This document shows positions 17,854 to 27,222 of a stretch of DNA of 64,000 nt, piece by piece. The stretch is from JAXDTI01 sp034090045 (GTDB lineage Bacteria > Actinomycetota > Actinomycetes > Actinomycetales > Actinomycetaceae): positions 1-64,000 of the forward strand of contig JAXDTI010000006.1 of the NCBI GenBank assembly GCA_034090045.1, in the 5' to 3' direction. The position numbers and the translations under genes are program-made. How positions within the stretch are numbered: the first letter of the stretch is position 1; every line of letters starts with the position of its first letter. The notes below the pieces were generated by a model. It was not told the origin of the DNA and searched no databases. It saw only the letters and a list, made by a program, of their open reading frames with translations.

Positions 17854-20487
17854 ATGACAGCGGATGATTCCCCTCGGGATGGTTTTCATGACCCCTCTGC
17901 CCAGTCACAGGCAGCACCGGGCACTTTCGCTTCGGTGGTTCTAGGTGGTGTGCCACTGACCGGGCATCCGGAAGAGCCGGATGTGTTTGAGACGGCGCTC
18001 GCCGATGAACTGGTCTCGCCCGAAACCGACCCGGAGCAGTATCCGGGTAGGGAATACGATGACGCCGACTATGAGGACGAGGTCTCCGAGGTTCAACAGC
18101 CCGCCCCGGTTGCAGCTTCTGCCCCGCCTGCCCCCACAAAGCAGCCTGAACCTGCCGATAGTGTCGCCAGCGATACCGCCACGGGGTTGGAAGCTGGCTT
18201 GCCCGCTACCGCCCAAAATGATGACGACCTCGACGATGATGTGGAATACGACGATGAGGAATATGACGGTGCCGCCGATGAACCAGAGGTGGAGAACGAG
18301 GGGGGCTACCCGGTGTCGGATACGCTGCCGGGCATCGCGGAACTGACCGGGCCTTTCGGCGAGGAGCTCGAACTGCCTGCCGGTCGCTATTCGGAACGGG
18401 AACTCACGTGGCTGCAGTTCAATGAGCGGGTTCTTGAACAAGCCGAGGACCCGAACTTGGGGTTGCTGGAACGAGCCTGGTTCGCCACGATTTTTTCCTC
18501 GAACCTCGACGAGTTCTACATGGTCAGGGTCGCCGGTCTGAAACGCCGTATAGCTGCCGGAATCGCCGTCACCTCGGTGTCCGGTTTAACTCCGCGTCAA
18601 GTCATGGATGGTATCACGGCTCGCAGCCACGAGCTTTGCGCCCGGCAAGCCAAATTTATTCAACAGGAGCTGCTCCCTCAGCTCAACAAAATCGGTGTCG
18701 AGGTGAAACACTGGGACGAGATTCCCTCACAGGATGCCGAACAATTGCATCGGGTATTCCGTAAACAGATATTCCCGGTTCTCACGCCGCTAGCCGTTGA
18801 CCCGAGTCACCCCTTCCCCTACATTTCGGGTCTGTCACTGAACATGGCGGTCGTGTTGCGTAACCCGCTGTCCGGCAAGCAGCACTTCGCGCGAGTAAAG
18901 GTCCCTGACCTGCTGCCGCGCATGGTGAACCTCGATGAGGTGGTGCGCGGTATCCGCCCGGAGACCGCTATCCAGTCTTTCGGTCGCACCACCTACGTGC
19001 CCTTGGAGGACGTTATTTCAGCGCACCTGGATCACCTGTTTCCCGGTATGGAAATCGTGGAGAGCTGCACATTCAGGGTGACCCGCAACGAAAACATGGA
19101 GGTTGAGGAGGATGATGCCGAGAACCTGCTGACGGCGATGGAAGCCGAATTGCTGCGGAGGCGTTTTGGCCCGGCGGTGCGTCTGGAAGTCTCCGAAACA
19201 GTGTCCAACTATGTTCTGGACTTTTTAGTTTCCAGACTGGGGGTGAGCTATGACGACGTGTTCAAACTGCCGGAACCGCTGGATCCGCTTTACTTGAATA
19301 CTTTCCATGACCTGGATCTGCCGGCCTACAAGTTCAAAAACTTTGTTCCGGCAACTCCCGCCGGTTTGGCGGAAGTCGAGTCCGCCACACCGACTGACCT
19401 CTTTGCGGCGATCCGTGACCATGACGTGTTGCTGCATCACCCGTATGATTCTTTCGCAACTTCGGTGCAGTTGATGGTTACGAAAGCTGCCCGCGACCCG
19501 AGAGTAAAAGCAATAAAACAGACACTATATCGGACCTCCTCGGATTCACCGATTGTGTCAGCCTTGATTGAAGCCGCCCAAAACGGGAAACAGGTTTTAG
19601 CGATCGTCGAGATAAAGGCGCGTTTCGATGAGGATGCCAACATTTCGTGGGCGCGTAAACTCGAAACCGCTGGCGTGCACGTCGTGTACGGTATGGTGGG
19701 GTTAAAAACCCACTGTAAGTTGCAGATGGTGGTTCGTGAAGACGAGGACGGCGTGCTCAGACGCTACTGTCATGTCGGCACCGGAAACTATCACCCGAAA
19801 ACCGCTCGCGGATACGAAGATCTCGGTTTATTAACCTGTGACGCCGAGGTGGCACAAGATATGACCCGGCTATTCAATCAGCTCTCAGGCTATGCGCCAC
19901 GGACATCTTTCCACCGTTTGTTGGTGGCGCCACGTACAATCCGTCCGGGGCTGCTGGAACGTATTCAACGCGAAATCGATAATCGTCATGCCGGTCGGCC
20001 CGCAGCTATTCATATAAAAGTTAATTCGCTGGTAGATGAGAAGATTATTGACGCGCTGTACCGGGCTTCACAGGCCGGGGTGCCGGTGACGATTGTCTGT
20101 CGCGGTATCTGCACGATCCGTGCCGGTATTCCGGGGTTGTCGGACAACATCCGGGTGCGTTCTATTCTGGGCAGATTCCTGGAACATTCACGAATTTATG
20201 CTTTCGAAAATGCTGGTGAACACGAGGTTTGGATAGGTTCGGCGGATCTCATGCACCGTAACCTGGATAGGAGAGTTGAGGCGCTGGTACGTGTCAAAGA
20301 CCCCGAGATGGTCGAAGAACTCTACGATATGGCTGTAATGGAGGCTTCCGATGAGGTGTCATCATGGTGGATGCTACCGGATGGTTCGTGGCAGCGTCAC
20401 ACGTTCGGTGAGGACGGTTCCGTGTTGAAAGATGTGCAGGAATTGTTTATTCAACGGGCAAACTCTCGGGTGAAAGGTCGCCACTAG
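17854..20487 (+). CDS. ppk1: Polyphosphate kinase 1 with acidic N-terminal extension
   Basis: Makes polyphosphate from ATP and can run in reverse. ATG 17854 is preferred because AGGAG lies 6 bases upstream; a GTG at 17824 is in frame but has no such site. The PPK1 core starts near residue 182 ('ERELTWLQFNERV') and runs to the end. The autophosphorylated His is in 'RYCHVGTGNYHPKTA' (about residue 640). The first about 180 residues are an extra disordered region with a Pro/Ala stretch and an Asp/Glu/Tyr-rich block (about 122-150), making 877 residues against about 700 usually. Next to the Nudix/phosphatase gene as in mycobacteria (ppk1-mutT1). Confidence 0.93.
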   Translation: MTADDSPRDGFHDPSAQSQAAPGTFASVVLGGVPLTGHPEEPDVFETALADELVSPETDPEQYPGREYDDADYEDEVSEVQQPAPVAASAPPAPTKQPEPADSVASDTATGLEAGLPATAQNDDDLDDDVEYDDEEYDGAADEPEVENEGGYPVSDTLPGIAELTGPFGEELELPAGRYSERELTWLQFNERVLEQAEDPNLGLLERAWFATIFSSNLDEFYMVRVAGLKRRIAAGIAVTSVSGLTPRQVMDGITARSHELCARQAKFIQQELLPQLNKIGVEVKHWDEIPSQDAEQLHRVFRKQIFPVLTPLAVDPSHPFPYISGLSLNMAVVLRNPLSGKQHFARVKVPDLLPRMVNLDEVVRGIRPETAIQSFGRTTYVPLEDVISAHLDHLFPGMEIVESCTFRVTRNENMEVEEDDAENLLTAMEAELLRRRFGPAVRLEVSETVSNYVLDFLVSRLGVSYDDVFKLPEPLDPLYLNTFHDLDLPAYKFKNFVPATPAGLAEVESATPTDLFAAIRDHDVLLHHPYDSFATSVQLMVTKAARDPRVKAIKQTLYRTSSDSPIVSALIEAAQNGKQVLAIVEIKARFDEDANISWARKLETAGVHVVYGMVGLKTHCKLQMVVREDEDGVLRRYCHVGTGNYHPKTARGYEDLGLLTCDAEVAQDMTRLFNQLSGYAPRTSFHRLLVAPRTIRPGLLERIQREIDNRHAGRPAAIHIKVNSLVDEKIIDALYRASQAGVPVTIVCRGICTIRAGIPGLSDNIRVRSILGRFLEHSRIYAFENAGEHEVWIGSADLMHRNLDRRVEALVRVKDPEMVEELYDMAVMEASDEVSSWWMLPDGSWQRHTFGEDGSVLKDVQELFIQRANSRVKGRH

Positions 20488-20623
20488 CACCACCGGTGGC
20501 ACTCTCATCCGATACTTGATGTTCGAGACCGTCTCGGGTCGCTGCATGACCTGACCGGAATAATACATCTCGCGATAAACTAGAATTTCAGTATTGACAC
20601 CGCACCGACCCGGAGGAGGGAAT

Positions 20624-21628
20624 ATGGCAGCGCCTAAACCTAAGCCTCCGGCATCCCGTAACATTCTCGCTGGTGGATCCATTATTTGGCGTGCGATTGA
20701 CCCCGCTGATCCGAATCCGCCGCGCAACCCCGGTGATATCGAGGTGCTGGTTGTGCACCGCCCGAAATATGATGACTGGTCCTGGCCGAAAGGGAAACGC
20801 GAAGGCAGCGAACCGTTGATATGCTGTGCCACCCGGGAAGTCGAGGAGGAGACCGGCGAGATGGTGCGTCTGGGACAGCCCTTGACAACCCAGCGATACC
20901 AGTTAGGTACCGGCATCACAAAGGAAGTGCACTACTGGTTGGGCACTCTGGATTTGTCGGCGGCCGCCGGTTTGGCACGCTACCCGGCGCATCGTGCTTC
21001 AGTCCACGAGATTGATGAGACACGTTGGGTGAAACCGAATCGGGCGATGAAACTATTGACCCGCCGCGGGGACCGTCGATTGCTGGATGAGGTGTTGGCG
21101 TTACTGGAGGCACGCCAATTGCGGACTTTCGCCCAGGTGTTTTTGCGGCACGGCAAGTCGGTGTCACGTGCCGATTTTGACGGTTCGGAGTCGGCGCGCA
21201 CTTTGAATCGTATAGGTGTCAGCCAGGCGCTGACCCTGGTAGGGATGCTTTCAGCTTACGGGGTTTCCCAGGTAGTCACCTCGCCGTGGCGCCGATGTTT
21301 GGCGACCGTCATGCCCTACGCCTCGCTTACTGGAGCGGAAATCGAGTTGAATCCCGCTTTCACAGAAACAGCTGTGCACACGGATGCCGGTCCGATGCGA
21401 GCGGCGGTTCGCGAGGGCTTAAACCGACAAGTAAACGAAGTGTTTTGCCTGCATAGACCCACTATTCCGGGTGTTATCGGCGAGTTGGCGCCCTTTACTC
21501 CCAACGCGCTAGGCAGGTTGCTGCCACAGAGCGAACCGTATCTGAAGACCGCTCAACTCCTGGTGACGCACTTCAGTTACGATAACGCTACACCCCAGAT
21601 TGTCGCTATCGAGAAACATCGCCCCTAG
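20624..21628 (+). CDS. Nudix hydrolase fused to histidine phosphatase (MutT1-like)
   Basis: Two-domain protein of about 334 residues; ATG 20624 follows GGAGGAGGG. The N-terminal Nudix domain has the box 'GKREGS-E ... REVEEETGE' (GX5EX7REUXEEXGU pattern). The C-terminal half is a phosphoglycerate-mutase-like domain with the RHG signature in 'FLRHGKS' and catalytic Arg in 'SPWRRCLAT'. Mycobacterial MutT1, also beside ppk1, cleans 8-oxo-dGTP and diadenosine polyphosphates and is the closest known model. Substrate is inferred from that. Confidence 0.88.
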   Translation: MAAPKPKPPASRNILAGGSIIWRAIDPADPNPPRNPGDIEVLVVHRPKYDDWSWPKGKREGSEPLICCATREVEEETGEMVRLGQPLTTQRYQLGTGITKEVHYWLGTLDLSAAAGLARYPAHRASVHEIDETRWVKPNRAMKLLTRRGDRRLLDEVLALLEARQLRTFAQVFLRHGKSVSRADFDGSESARTLNRIGVSQALTLVGMLSAYGVSQVVTSPWRRCLATVMPYASLTGAEIELNPAFTETAVHTDAGPMRAAVREGLNRQVNEVFCLHRPTIPGVIGELAPFTPNALGRLLPQSEPYLKTAQLLVTHFSYDNATPQIVAIEKHRP

Positions 21629-21638
21629 CTGAAAAAGG

Positions 21639-22073
21639 CTATTTTTCGCGCAGCGAGCCTTTCTGTGCCGGAATGGTGAGAGCCACACAGCTGAGGGTTC
21701 GATCATCGAAACGGTTCCAGCTGTTTTCGGAGGGGGCGAGCGGGTATATGCCGGCATCCGAATCGTTATAGCCGGTGCCTGTGTATTCTTCGAAGGCTCT
21801 CGGACACCACCCGGCAGCTTCGGCAGCTAGTTTTTCAGCCCCCGGATAGCTATCAGCCTTGATTTCACGAACCGCAAAAATCTCGGAGTTATGGGTCTCT
21901 TCACAATCGACAGTTTCAACTGATGAAAGGGGCACTTTGGCGCGCAAGTCAGCATCGGAGGCGTTAAAACACTCCCCGATTTGGAGGTTCACAGCTGGTT
22001 CTGAGCATCCGGTTAGGACTGTCGCCACCAGCACTGTAGTGGCTGCAAAACCGATGCCGTTAATAAATCTCAT
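21639..22073 (-). CDS. Lipoprotein, septum-formation-family-like
   Basis: 144 residues with a lipoprotein signal ending in the lipobox VLTGC (Cys about residue 23). The mature part has the pattern 'IGECFNAS... VETVDCEETHNSEIFAV ... SCVALT' with paired cysteines, which is the signature of the actinobacterial septum-formation/DUF-type extracellular domain. It sits 15 bases downstream of pit on the same strand, so may be co-transcribed with phosphate uptake. Function unknown. Confidence 0.72.
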   Translation of the reverse strand: MRFINGIGFAATTVLVATVLTGCSEPAVNLQIGECFNASDADLRAKVPLSSVETVDCEETHNSEIFAVREIKADSYPGAEKLAAEAAGWCPRAFEEYTGTGYNDSDAGIYPLAPSENSWNRFDDRTLSCVALTIPAQKGSLREK

Positions 22074-22088
22074 CGCGCTAATGCCTGT

Positions 22089-23138
22089 TCAGAATGGGAG
22101 AACAAGGTGCAGCAGCAGATAGGCTCCCGCTGCCATGACCCCGGCTGCGGGGAGGGTGAGAACCCACGCGGTAGCGATATTTCCCGCCACCCCCCAGCGC
22201 ACGGCGGAGAGCCGGCGGGTCGCGCCGACACCCATGATAGCGGCCGACACCGACTGAGTCGTGGAGATCGGAGCTTTAAAAACGTATGCCGCGAGGTAAA
22301 GGACAGTGGCGGAAACACTTTCGGCGATGAATCCGTGAGCGGGAGTGAGGTCTATGATTTTGGTGCCGAGGGTGCGCATGATACGTCCACCCCCGAAATA
22401 GGTTCCCAGCGAGATGGCGAGCGCGGCCGCAACTTTCACCCAGAACGGGATAATCAGATCTCCGTCAGCGTTCGCGCCCTCGTGGTATCCGGCAGCCATC
22501 AGAGCCATCACGATAATACCCATGGTTTTCTGGGCGTCCTGCAGACCGTGCCCGAGTGCCATAGCTCCGGCAGAGAAACGCTGCATGAAACGCATACGGT
22601 TCATAGTGGAATGGTATGGCGCGCTGGTGAGCAGCCATAACACGAATTTCATGACACCGAAAGCTATAAAGAAGCCGACCAGCGGCGAAATAATCATCGG
22701 CAGTACCACATGCGTGACAATACCGAACCACAGAACCGTCGTAGATGATGCTATTCCGGCTCCCGCCAACCCACCAATCAGCGCGTGCGAAGAGGAGGAG
22801 GGCAACCCGAACCACCAGGTTATGATATTCCAGGATATTGCTCCTATCAGGGCAGATAGGATAATGATGAGCCCGTGGATACGCATATTCTCATCGACTG
22901 ATTCGGTGAAACCGGAAACGTCGATGATGCCTTTACCGATTGTGGATGCTACACCGGTGCCAAGCATCGCACCGATAAGGTTCATTACGCCGGCCATAAT
23001 CAGTGCCGCTCGCGGTTTCAGTGCCCCGGTGGAGACACAGCTCGCAATGGCGTTAGCGGCATCGTGGAAACCATTGGTGAAGTCGAATATCAGTGATATA
23101 CAAATGACCAGGATTACCAGGATCAGCACTAACTCCAT
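22089..23138 (-). CDS. pit: Low-affinity inorganic phosphate transporter, PiT family
   Basis: 349 residues from ATG 23138, which follows AAGGA and the DUF47 stop by 4 bases; a longer frame to 23228 only overlaps DUF47. PiT hallmarks: N-terminal 'DFTNGFHDAANAIA', the second half's 'GLPSSSSHALIGGLAGA', and 'AHGFIAESVSATVLYLA' near the C-terminus. About ten membrane helices. Moves metal-phosphate or phosphate with protons. Operon with the upstream DUF47 protein, its usual partner. Confidence 0.94.
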   Translation of the reverse strand: MELVLILVILVICISLIFDFTNGFHDAANAIASCVSTGALKPRAALIMAGVMNLIGAMLGTGVASTIGKGIIDVSGFTESVDENMRIHGLIIILSALIGAISWNIITWWFGLPSSSSHALIGGLAGAGIASSTTVLWFGIVTHVVLPMIISPLVGFFIAFGVMKFVLWLLTSAPYHSTMNRMRFMQRFSAGAMALGHGLQDAQKTMGIIVMALMAAGYHEGANADGDLIIPFWVKVAAALAISLGTYFGGGRIMRTLGTKIIDLTPAHGFIAESVSATVLYLAAYVFKAPISTTQSVSAAIMGVGATRRLSAVRWGVAGNIATAWVLTLPAAGVMAAGAYLLLHLVLPF

Positions 23139-23142
23139 GGGT

Positions 23143-23766
23143 TCAGGATTCCTTGATATAGATGGTCTCCACGCCGTTGGCGAGAGTTTCGAAAGAATCC
23201 ACACCGCGTTCCAGTGCTTCAATAACATCTTTTATTTTGATGATTTCGACGGCATCTTTGTTTGATTCGTTGAACAGCCACGCCAGCATTTTACGGTACA
23301 GCTTGTCGCCTTCATTTTCGAGCCGATTGATTTCAACCGTGTAGTGTTTGAGCTTGTCGAGAGTGGCGAGGCGCTTCATCGCATCAGCGGTCAGTTTAGC
23401 GCACTGGTGTATGACATTTACCTGTTCAGTGAGTTTTTCATGCAATTCTCCGAGCTGGTAAAGGACAATAAGGTCGGCGGCTTCATCGATGAAGTCGAGA
23501 CAGTCATCCAGGGAAGACGCGAGGTTCGCGATGTCGTCACGATCCAGCGGGGTGACGAAAGTTGCCGAAAGCGCCGAAGCTATCGAGTGGGTGATTTCGT
23601 CGCCCCTGTTTTCAGCATCATGGATTTCGCCGCGTATCCGGGCTCGATCTTCAAAAGGTGCTTCTACCAGCTTTTGCAGCAGTTCAGCGGTTGTGAGTAG
23701 GTTAGTTCCGCCAGCTGCGAAACGGTCATAGAACGTGTCCTGGGTTCTTTTGCGCCTTTTTATCAA
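23143..23766 (-). CDS. DUF47 (PhoU-like) phosphate-transport accessory protein
   Basis: 207 residues, all-helical with PhoU-like acidic metal-binding patterns ('EIHDAENRGDEITHSI' and 'EINRLENEGDKLYRKM'). DUF47 proteins are encoded directly upstream of PiT transporters and modulate their activity. The start is TTG at 23766, with GGAG upstream; a nearby ATG is out of frame. First gene of DUF47-pit-lipoprotein. Confidence 0.9.
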   Translation of the reverse strand: MIKRRKRTQDTFYDRFAAGGTNLLTTAELLQKLVEAPFEDRARIRGEIHDAENRGDEITHSIASALSATFVTPLDRDDIANLASSLDDCLDFIDEAADLIVLYQLGELHEKLTEQVNVIHQCAKLTADAMKRLATLDKLKHYTVEINRLENEGDKLYRKMLAWLFNESNKDAVEIIKIKDVIEALERGVDSFETLANGVETIYIKES

Positions 23767-23879
23767 TTCGGCTCCATTTCTGGTGGTGTTGAACCTGTCC
23801 TCTACTAGGTTAGAGCATGGATACTTCAGTGAGCAAAGAAATGAACTGTGATTTATCTAGATGATTTTCAGGTAAAGGC

Positions 23880-23963
23880 GGCACCGAACCGAAAGCGCCA
23901 GTCGGCGCGAGTGCCGCTCGTAGCGGCTGTATTTGGAGCCCGGGGCTTAACCGGCTCGGTGCC
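23880..23963. other. Unidentified structured element (closing stem plus three hairpins)
   Basis: 84-base stretch with a perfect 8-bp outer stem GGCACCGA (23880-23887) / TCGGTGCC (23956-23963). Inside are three smaller inverted repeats: GCGCC-AGTC-GGCGC, GCCGCT-CGT-AGCGGC and AGCCC-GG-GGCT. It lies in the divergent region between the DUF47-pit operon (start 23766) and the membrane-protein gene (24031). Both strands can fold. It lacks tRNA landmarks (no TTCRA loop, no usable anticodon) and matches no riboswitch I know. It could be a small RNA, a leader of the phosphate operon, or a DNA cruciform/attenuator. Confidence 0.5.
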
Positions 23964-24030
23964 TGAAACCCATTTTACACGCCGCTAAGTGAGCTGTCTG
24001 CGGTGGTGGTCTTTGTACTTGGGGTGGCTT

Positions 24031-24918
24031 ATGTGGGAACATGAGAGCGTGAGCGTAAGCAGGGTTATCAGGCTGCCCCGAAAAGATATTCGGGTGGCTG
24101 CCGCGACAGCTCTCGGTGGGGCACTGCTGTCTGTAGCCTCTATTATTCCGGCTCCCGCCATGGTTATCGTGTGTGCGTTTGCACTCTTGATTTATGCTTT
24201 CGGGTGGTCGCGGCTGCTGGGGGCACCCTCACCGATAACCAATAGCGTGGTTATCTTTGCCGCTGCCGTAGCCGGCATGGTGGTCGAGATCGTCAATACC
24301 GATGTCTACTGGCTGGTGCTGATTCTCGGTGCGTTACTGCCGGTTGCTTTCCTGGCAGAAATTTTCCGTGGTGCTAACCGACAACAGGTTGTGTATTCCC
24401 TGATGGTTTCGATTTCTGGTGCCTTGGTTGCGATTGCTGGCTGTTCGTGGGTTGCTTTGGGTGACAATCCTGTCTGGAAACTCACTGGCCTGCCGCTGGG
24501 TTTGGCTCTGGCTGCCGGCGCACTGTTTTCCCTCCTGACGCGGGTTCCGGCGATCCGCATGGCACTCACCTTTATCGGTGCCATGGTCGCCGGTATAGTG
24601 CTGTCGAACGCTATCGGAATAACAGGATATGTGCAGTTTGATGGGTGGACGAGGCGTTTCGGGTTCTCGTTGGCTGACTCACATTCTTCAGCGCTGGTGT
24701 TCAGTGCCGTGTGCGCTCTGTTGGCGGCGGTGATTTTGGTGGTATCTGATTCGGTTTTCACCCCGCGTCGCCACACAGACGGGCAGGTTGATGGCGGCGA
24801 GGACGCGCGCGGCTGGTGGGCGGCACTGTCCCAGGGAGTGCTGCCGCTGCTGCTCGGCGGTATCAGCGCCTACGCTGTTGTCCGAGCATTATCGGCTGGC
24901 ATCCCTGGAATCAGTTAA
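24031..24918 (+). CDS. Polytopic membrane protein, unknown function
   Basis: About 295 residues with roughly nine hydrophobic segments from residue 20 to the end and a short charged loop ('RRHTDGQVDGGEDARG') before the last. No motif recognised. Start uncertain: ATG 24031 is likely; ATG at 23989 would add 14 residues and GTG 24049 would remove 6. Convergent with the two-component operon, ending 4 bases before the response-regulator stop, with no terminator between. Confidence 0.65.
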   Translation: MWEHESVSVSRVIRLPRKDIRVAAATALGGALLSVASIIPAPAMVIVCAFALLIYAFGWSRLLGAPSPITNSVVIFAAAVAGMVVEIVNTDVYWLVLILGALLPVAFLAEIFRGANRQQVVYSLMVSISGALVAIAGCSWVALGDNPVWKLTGLPLGLALAAGALFSLLTRVPAIRMALTFIGAMVAGIVLSNAIGITGYVQFDGWTRRFGFSLADSHSSALVFSAVCALLAAVILVVSDSVFTPRRHTDGQVDGGEDARGWWAALSQGVLPLLLGGISAYAVVRALSAGIPGIS

Positions 24919-24922
24919 AATC

Positions 24923-25612
24923 TCACTCGGCGACCAGCCGGTATCCGAGTCCGCGCACGGTGACAATGTACTTGTTGCCAATCTTGCGCCGCAGATAGCG
25001 AATATAGACATCAACCACATTCGATCCCGGGTCAAAGTCGTATCCCCACACGGTGTCGAGGATGCGCTGCCGGCTGAGCACCTGGTCGGGGTGTTCAAGG
25101 AAAGCTTGCAGCATCGAAAACTCTCGGGCGGAAAGATCAACTTGCCTACCTTTCACTGTGGTGGTGCGGGTACGCAAATCCATTTTTATGTCACCGGCGG
25201 TAAGTATCGTTGCTGAGGCTCCGGTATCGGGTGGCGTGGCGGTACGCAGCCGCAGTTTCACGCGAGCCAGCAGTTCCTCGAAGCGGAAAGGCTTCGTCAT
25301 ATAGTCATCGGCTCCGCTCTCCAGGCCGGTAACCGTGTCCTCAACGGAGGAACGCGCAGTCAACATGATAATCGGCGAGGGTACACCCTGCCCATGCAAC
25401 TGTTCGAGAACCTCGAATCCGTCAATGTCGGGCAACCCAATATCCAAGATGATCAGGTCATATTTGGTGGATATGGCCTCATCCACGGCGGCTTTGCCGG
25501 TGTCAACCACCTTGGCCTCGTATCCTGCCCCCTGTAGACCCTTTGCTACAAAAGACGAGATGCCGGGTTCGTCTTCGACCACCAGGATCTTTTGAGTCTC
25601 TTGTGTACTCAT
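24923..25612 (-). CDS. OmpR/PhoB-family response regulator
   Basis: 229 residues. The receiver domain has Asp57 in 'YDLIILDIGLPDIDG', acidic pocket 'VVEDEP' and Lys in 'MTKPFRFEE'. The C-terminal winged helix ('LSAREFSMLQAFLEHP', 'VVDVYIRYLRRKIG', 'VRGLGYRL') binds DNA. Resembles the MprA/TcrA type. Its start overlaps the kinase stop by 4 bases, making one operon. Regulon unknown. Confidence 0.93.
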   Translation of the reverse strand: MSTQETQKILVVEDEPGISSFVAKGLQGAGYEAKVVDTGKAAVDEAISTKYDLIILDIGLPDIDGFEVLEQLHGQGVPSPIIMLTARSSVEDTVTGLESGADDYMTKPFRFEELLARVKLRLRTATPPDTGASATILTAGDIKMDLRTRTTTVKGRQVDLSAREFSMLQAFLEHPDQVLSRQRILDTVWGYDFDPGSNVVDVYIRYLRRKIGNKYIVTVRGLGYRLVAE

Positions 25613-27222
25613 TCACTTATCCCTTCATATTCCGAAACTGTTATCGGTAAAACTATGGAGAAAACCGAGCCTATGTTGGCGAGTGAACGCAGCTCAAGTT
25701 TCCCGTTATGTGCCTGCACTATCGCGTCCACGATAGACAGACCCAGCCCGGATCCGGGTTTCGCGTGATTGACGCGCGCGAAACGCTCAAAAATCCGGTG
25801 TTGGTCTTTTTCTTCTATTCCCTCTCCCCGGTCGCGTACCCAAAGTACCAGCCAGTGTCCGGACGCGGGCGATTGGTTGTTGAGCCGGGTGTGCAAATCC
25901 GAGTGCACAGCGGGGGAGACCGGTGCTACTTTATAGGTCTTGCCGGACTCGTCTAAGACTCTCGGTTGCTCATCTATTGCTGACCCGATATCTATGGTGG
26001 AACCCGCCGGGGCAAATTTGGTGGCGTTTTGACACAACTGCAAAAGTGCCTGCTGTAGTCGCTGCCGGTCACCGTATATTTCCAGTCCAGCTACTTTACG
26101 TAACTGCCAGTTGAAGTCACCCAGTTGGCGGGCATTTTCAAAAGTGTCGATGGTGAGGTCGGCGACATTCAGCATCGCGGGGTGCAGGAAGTCGGGTCGC
26201 GAGATGGTTGCGACTGTCACCAGGTCTTCGGTCATGCGCTGCATCCGGGAGAGCTCGTCGAGAACCAGGGTGCGGGTGTGTTCGACTTCCGCTGGGTCCT
26301 CGATGTTCATCAGTTCCATGTGTCCGCGCACCACGGTCAGCGGGGTTCGCAGCTCGTGCCCGGCGTCGTTTAAAAGGTTCCGCTGTTCCTCAAAAGCAGT
26401 TTCGAGTCTGTCAATCATATTGTTGAAGCTGACTGTCAAATCGTGTAACTCGTTGTCGGCGCTCTCGGGGAGCCGCTTGGACAGGTCATCTTCGGAGACG
26501 ATGGAACGCACCATAGAGCGGAACTGGTTGAGGGGCTTCAAGATGATGGTCGAGTTGTACCAGGTGATAAAACCGATAATGGTTGCCACCAGTAGGGACA
26601 CCCCGAAAAACATTTTCAATAGGTTCAGTGTTCCACTGATGAGAGCCCGGTGGTCGAAAACCTGTATCAGCTGTCCCGGATCGGATCCGAGTACCTGTAC
26701 CGGAACAATGGTCACCGAATATATCGTGGTCGAGGTTTTAATGGTGGTGCGGATTGCGTGGGTGTCGGAGGCAACCTGGTCGATCCGGTTCACCAGTTCC
26801 TGGTCCTCATAGGCTGAGATACCGCGGGTTCCCTGGTGGATACGCAGCTGCCCATCGACACGTCCCAGGAGTGCCCCGTAACTGCCGGGGTTATCGTTTT
26901 GCAGGTACCCGTAGAGCAGCTGTTCGGTAGTGGTTACCGGAGGGTTGGCGCTGGCAGTTACGGCTCTGTCCGAAAAGACCCTGATCTTTGACACCAGCTG
27001 GGTTGCGGCACGCTGTTCGGTGTTGCGTGCCTGCATCACCCCAGTGATCGCGATGATTCCACCGATTATCGCCAGCACCAGCAAAGATATTGTCACGGTA
27101 TAGGTTGTTTGGCGACCGCGAATCGTCATTATCCAGCGTGACGATGCCCCGGCGTTCGGGTCGGCGATTACTGTGGTGTTACGTTGCCTCGGTGCTGAAG
27201 TATAGGCGGGGCGGGAGTTCAT
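25609..27222 (-). CDS. Sensor histidine kinase
   Basis: 537 residues. Membrane helices at about 44-63 and 203-222 bracket an extracytoplasmic sensor domain of about 140 residues. Then come HAMP (about 225-277), the HisKA dimerisation helix with His289 in 'DAGHELRTPL' and an ATP-binding domain with N box 'QLCQNATKFAP', G1 'VRDRGEGI' and G2 'GSGLGLSIV'. The pair with the downstream regulator is clear. The signal sensed is unknown; the small membrane protein overlapping its start may be an accessory sensor. Confidence 0.93.
   Translation of the reverse strand: MNSRPAYTSAPRQRNTTVIADPNAGASSRWIMTIRGRQTTYTVTISLLVLAIIGGIIAITGVMQARNTEQRAATQLVSKIRVFSDRAVTASANPPVTTTEQLLYGYLQNDNPGSYGALLGRVDGQLRIHQGTRGISAYEDQELVNRIDQVASDTHAIRTTIKTSTTIYSVTIVPVQVLGSDPGQLIQVFDHRALISGTLNLLKMFFGVSLLVATIIGFITWYNSTIILKPLNQFRSMVRSIVSEDDLSKRLPESADNELHDLTVSFNNMIDRLETAFEEQRNLLNDAGHELRTPLTVVRGHMELMNIEDPAEVEHTRTLVLDELSRMQRMTEDLVTVATISRPDFLHPAMLNVADLTIDTFENARQLGDFNWQLRKVAGLEIYGDRQRLQQALLQLCQNATKFAPAGSTIDIGSAIDEQPRVLDESGKTYKVAPVSPAVHSDLHTRLNNQSPASGHWLVLWVRDRGEGIEEKDQHRIFERFARVNHAKPGSGLGLSIVDAIVQAHNGKLELRSLANIGSVFSIVLPITVSEYEGISE

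Noticed and set aside
20624..21628. A frame-shifted or split Nudix and phosphatase gene
   Set aside because: The frame is continuous and both domains are complete; a fused MutT1-like protein is known in actinobacteria.
22089..23228. A longer Pit start at 23228
   Set aside because: It would overlap DUF47 by 90 bases and place the conserved start after a non-family leader; ATG 23138 has AAGGA right before it.
23880..23963. Possible tRNA or selenocysteine tRNA
   Set aside because: The outer 8-bp stem tempted this, but there is no TTCRA T-loop, no anticodon loop and no D-arm pattern. Kept as an unidentified element.
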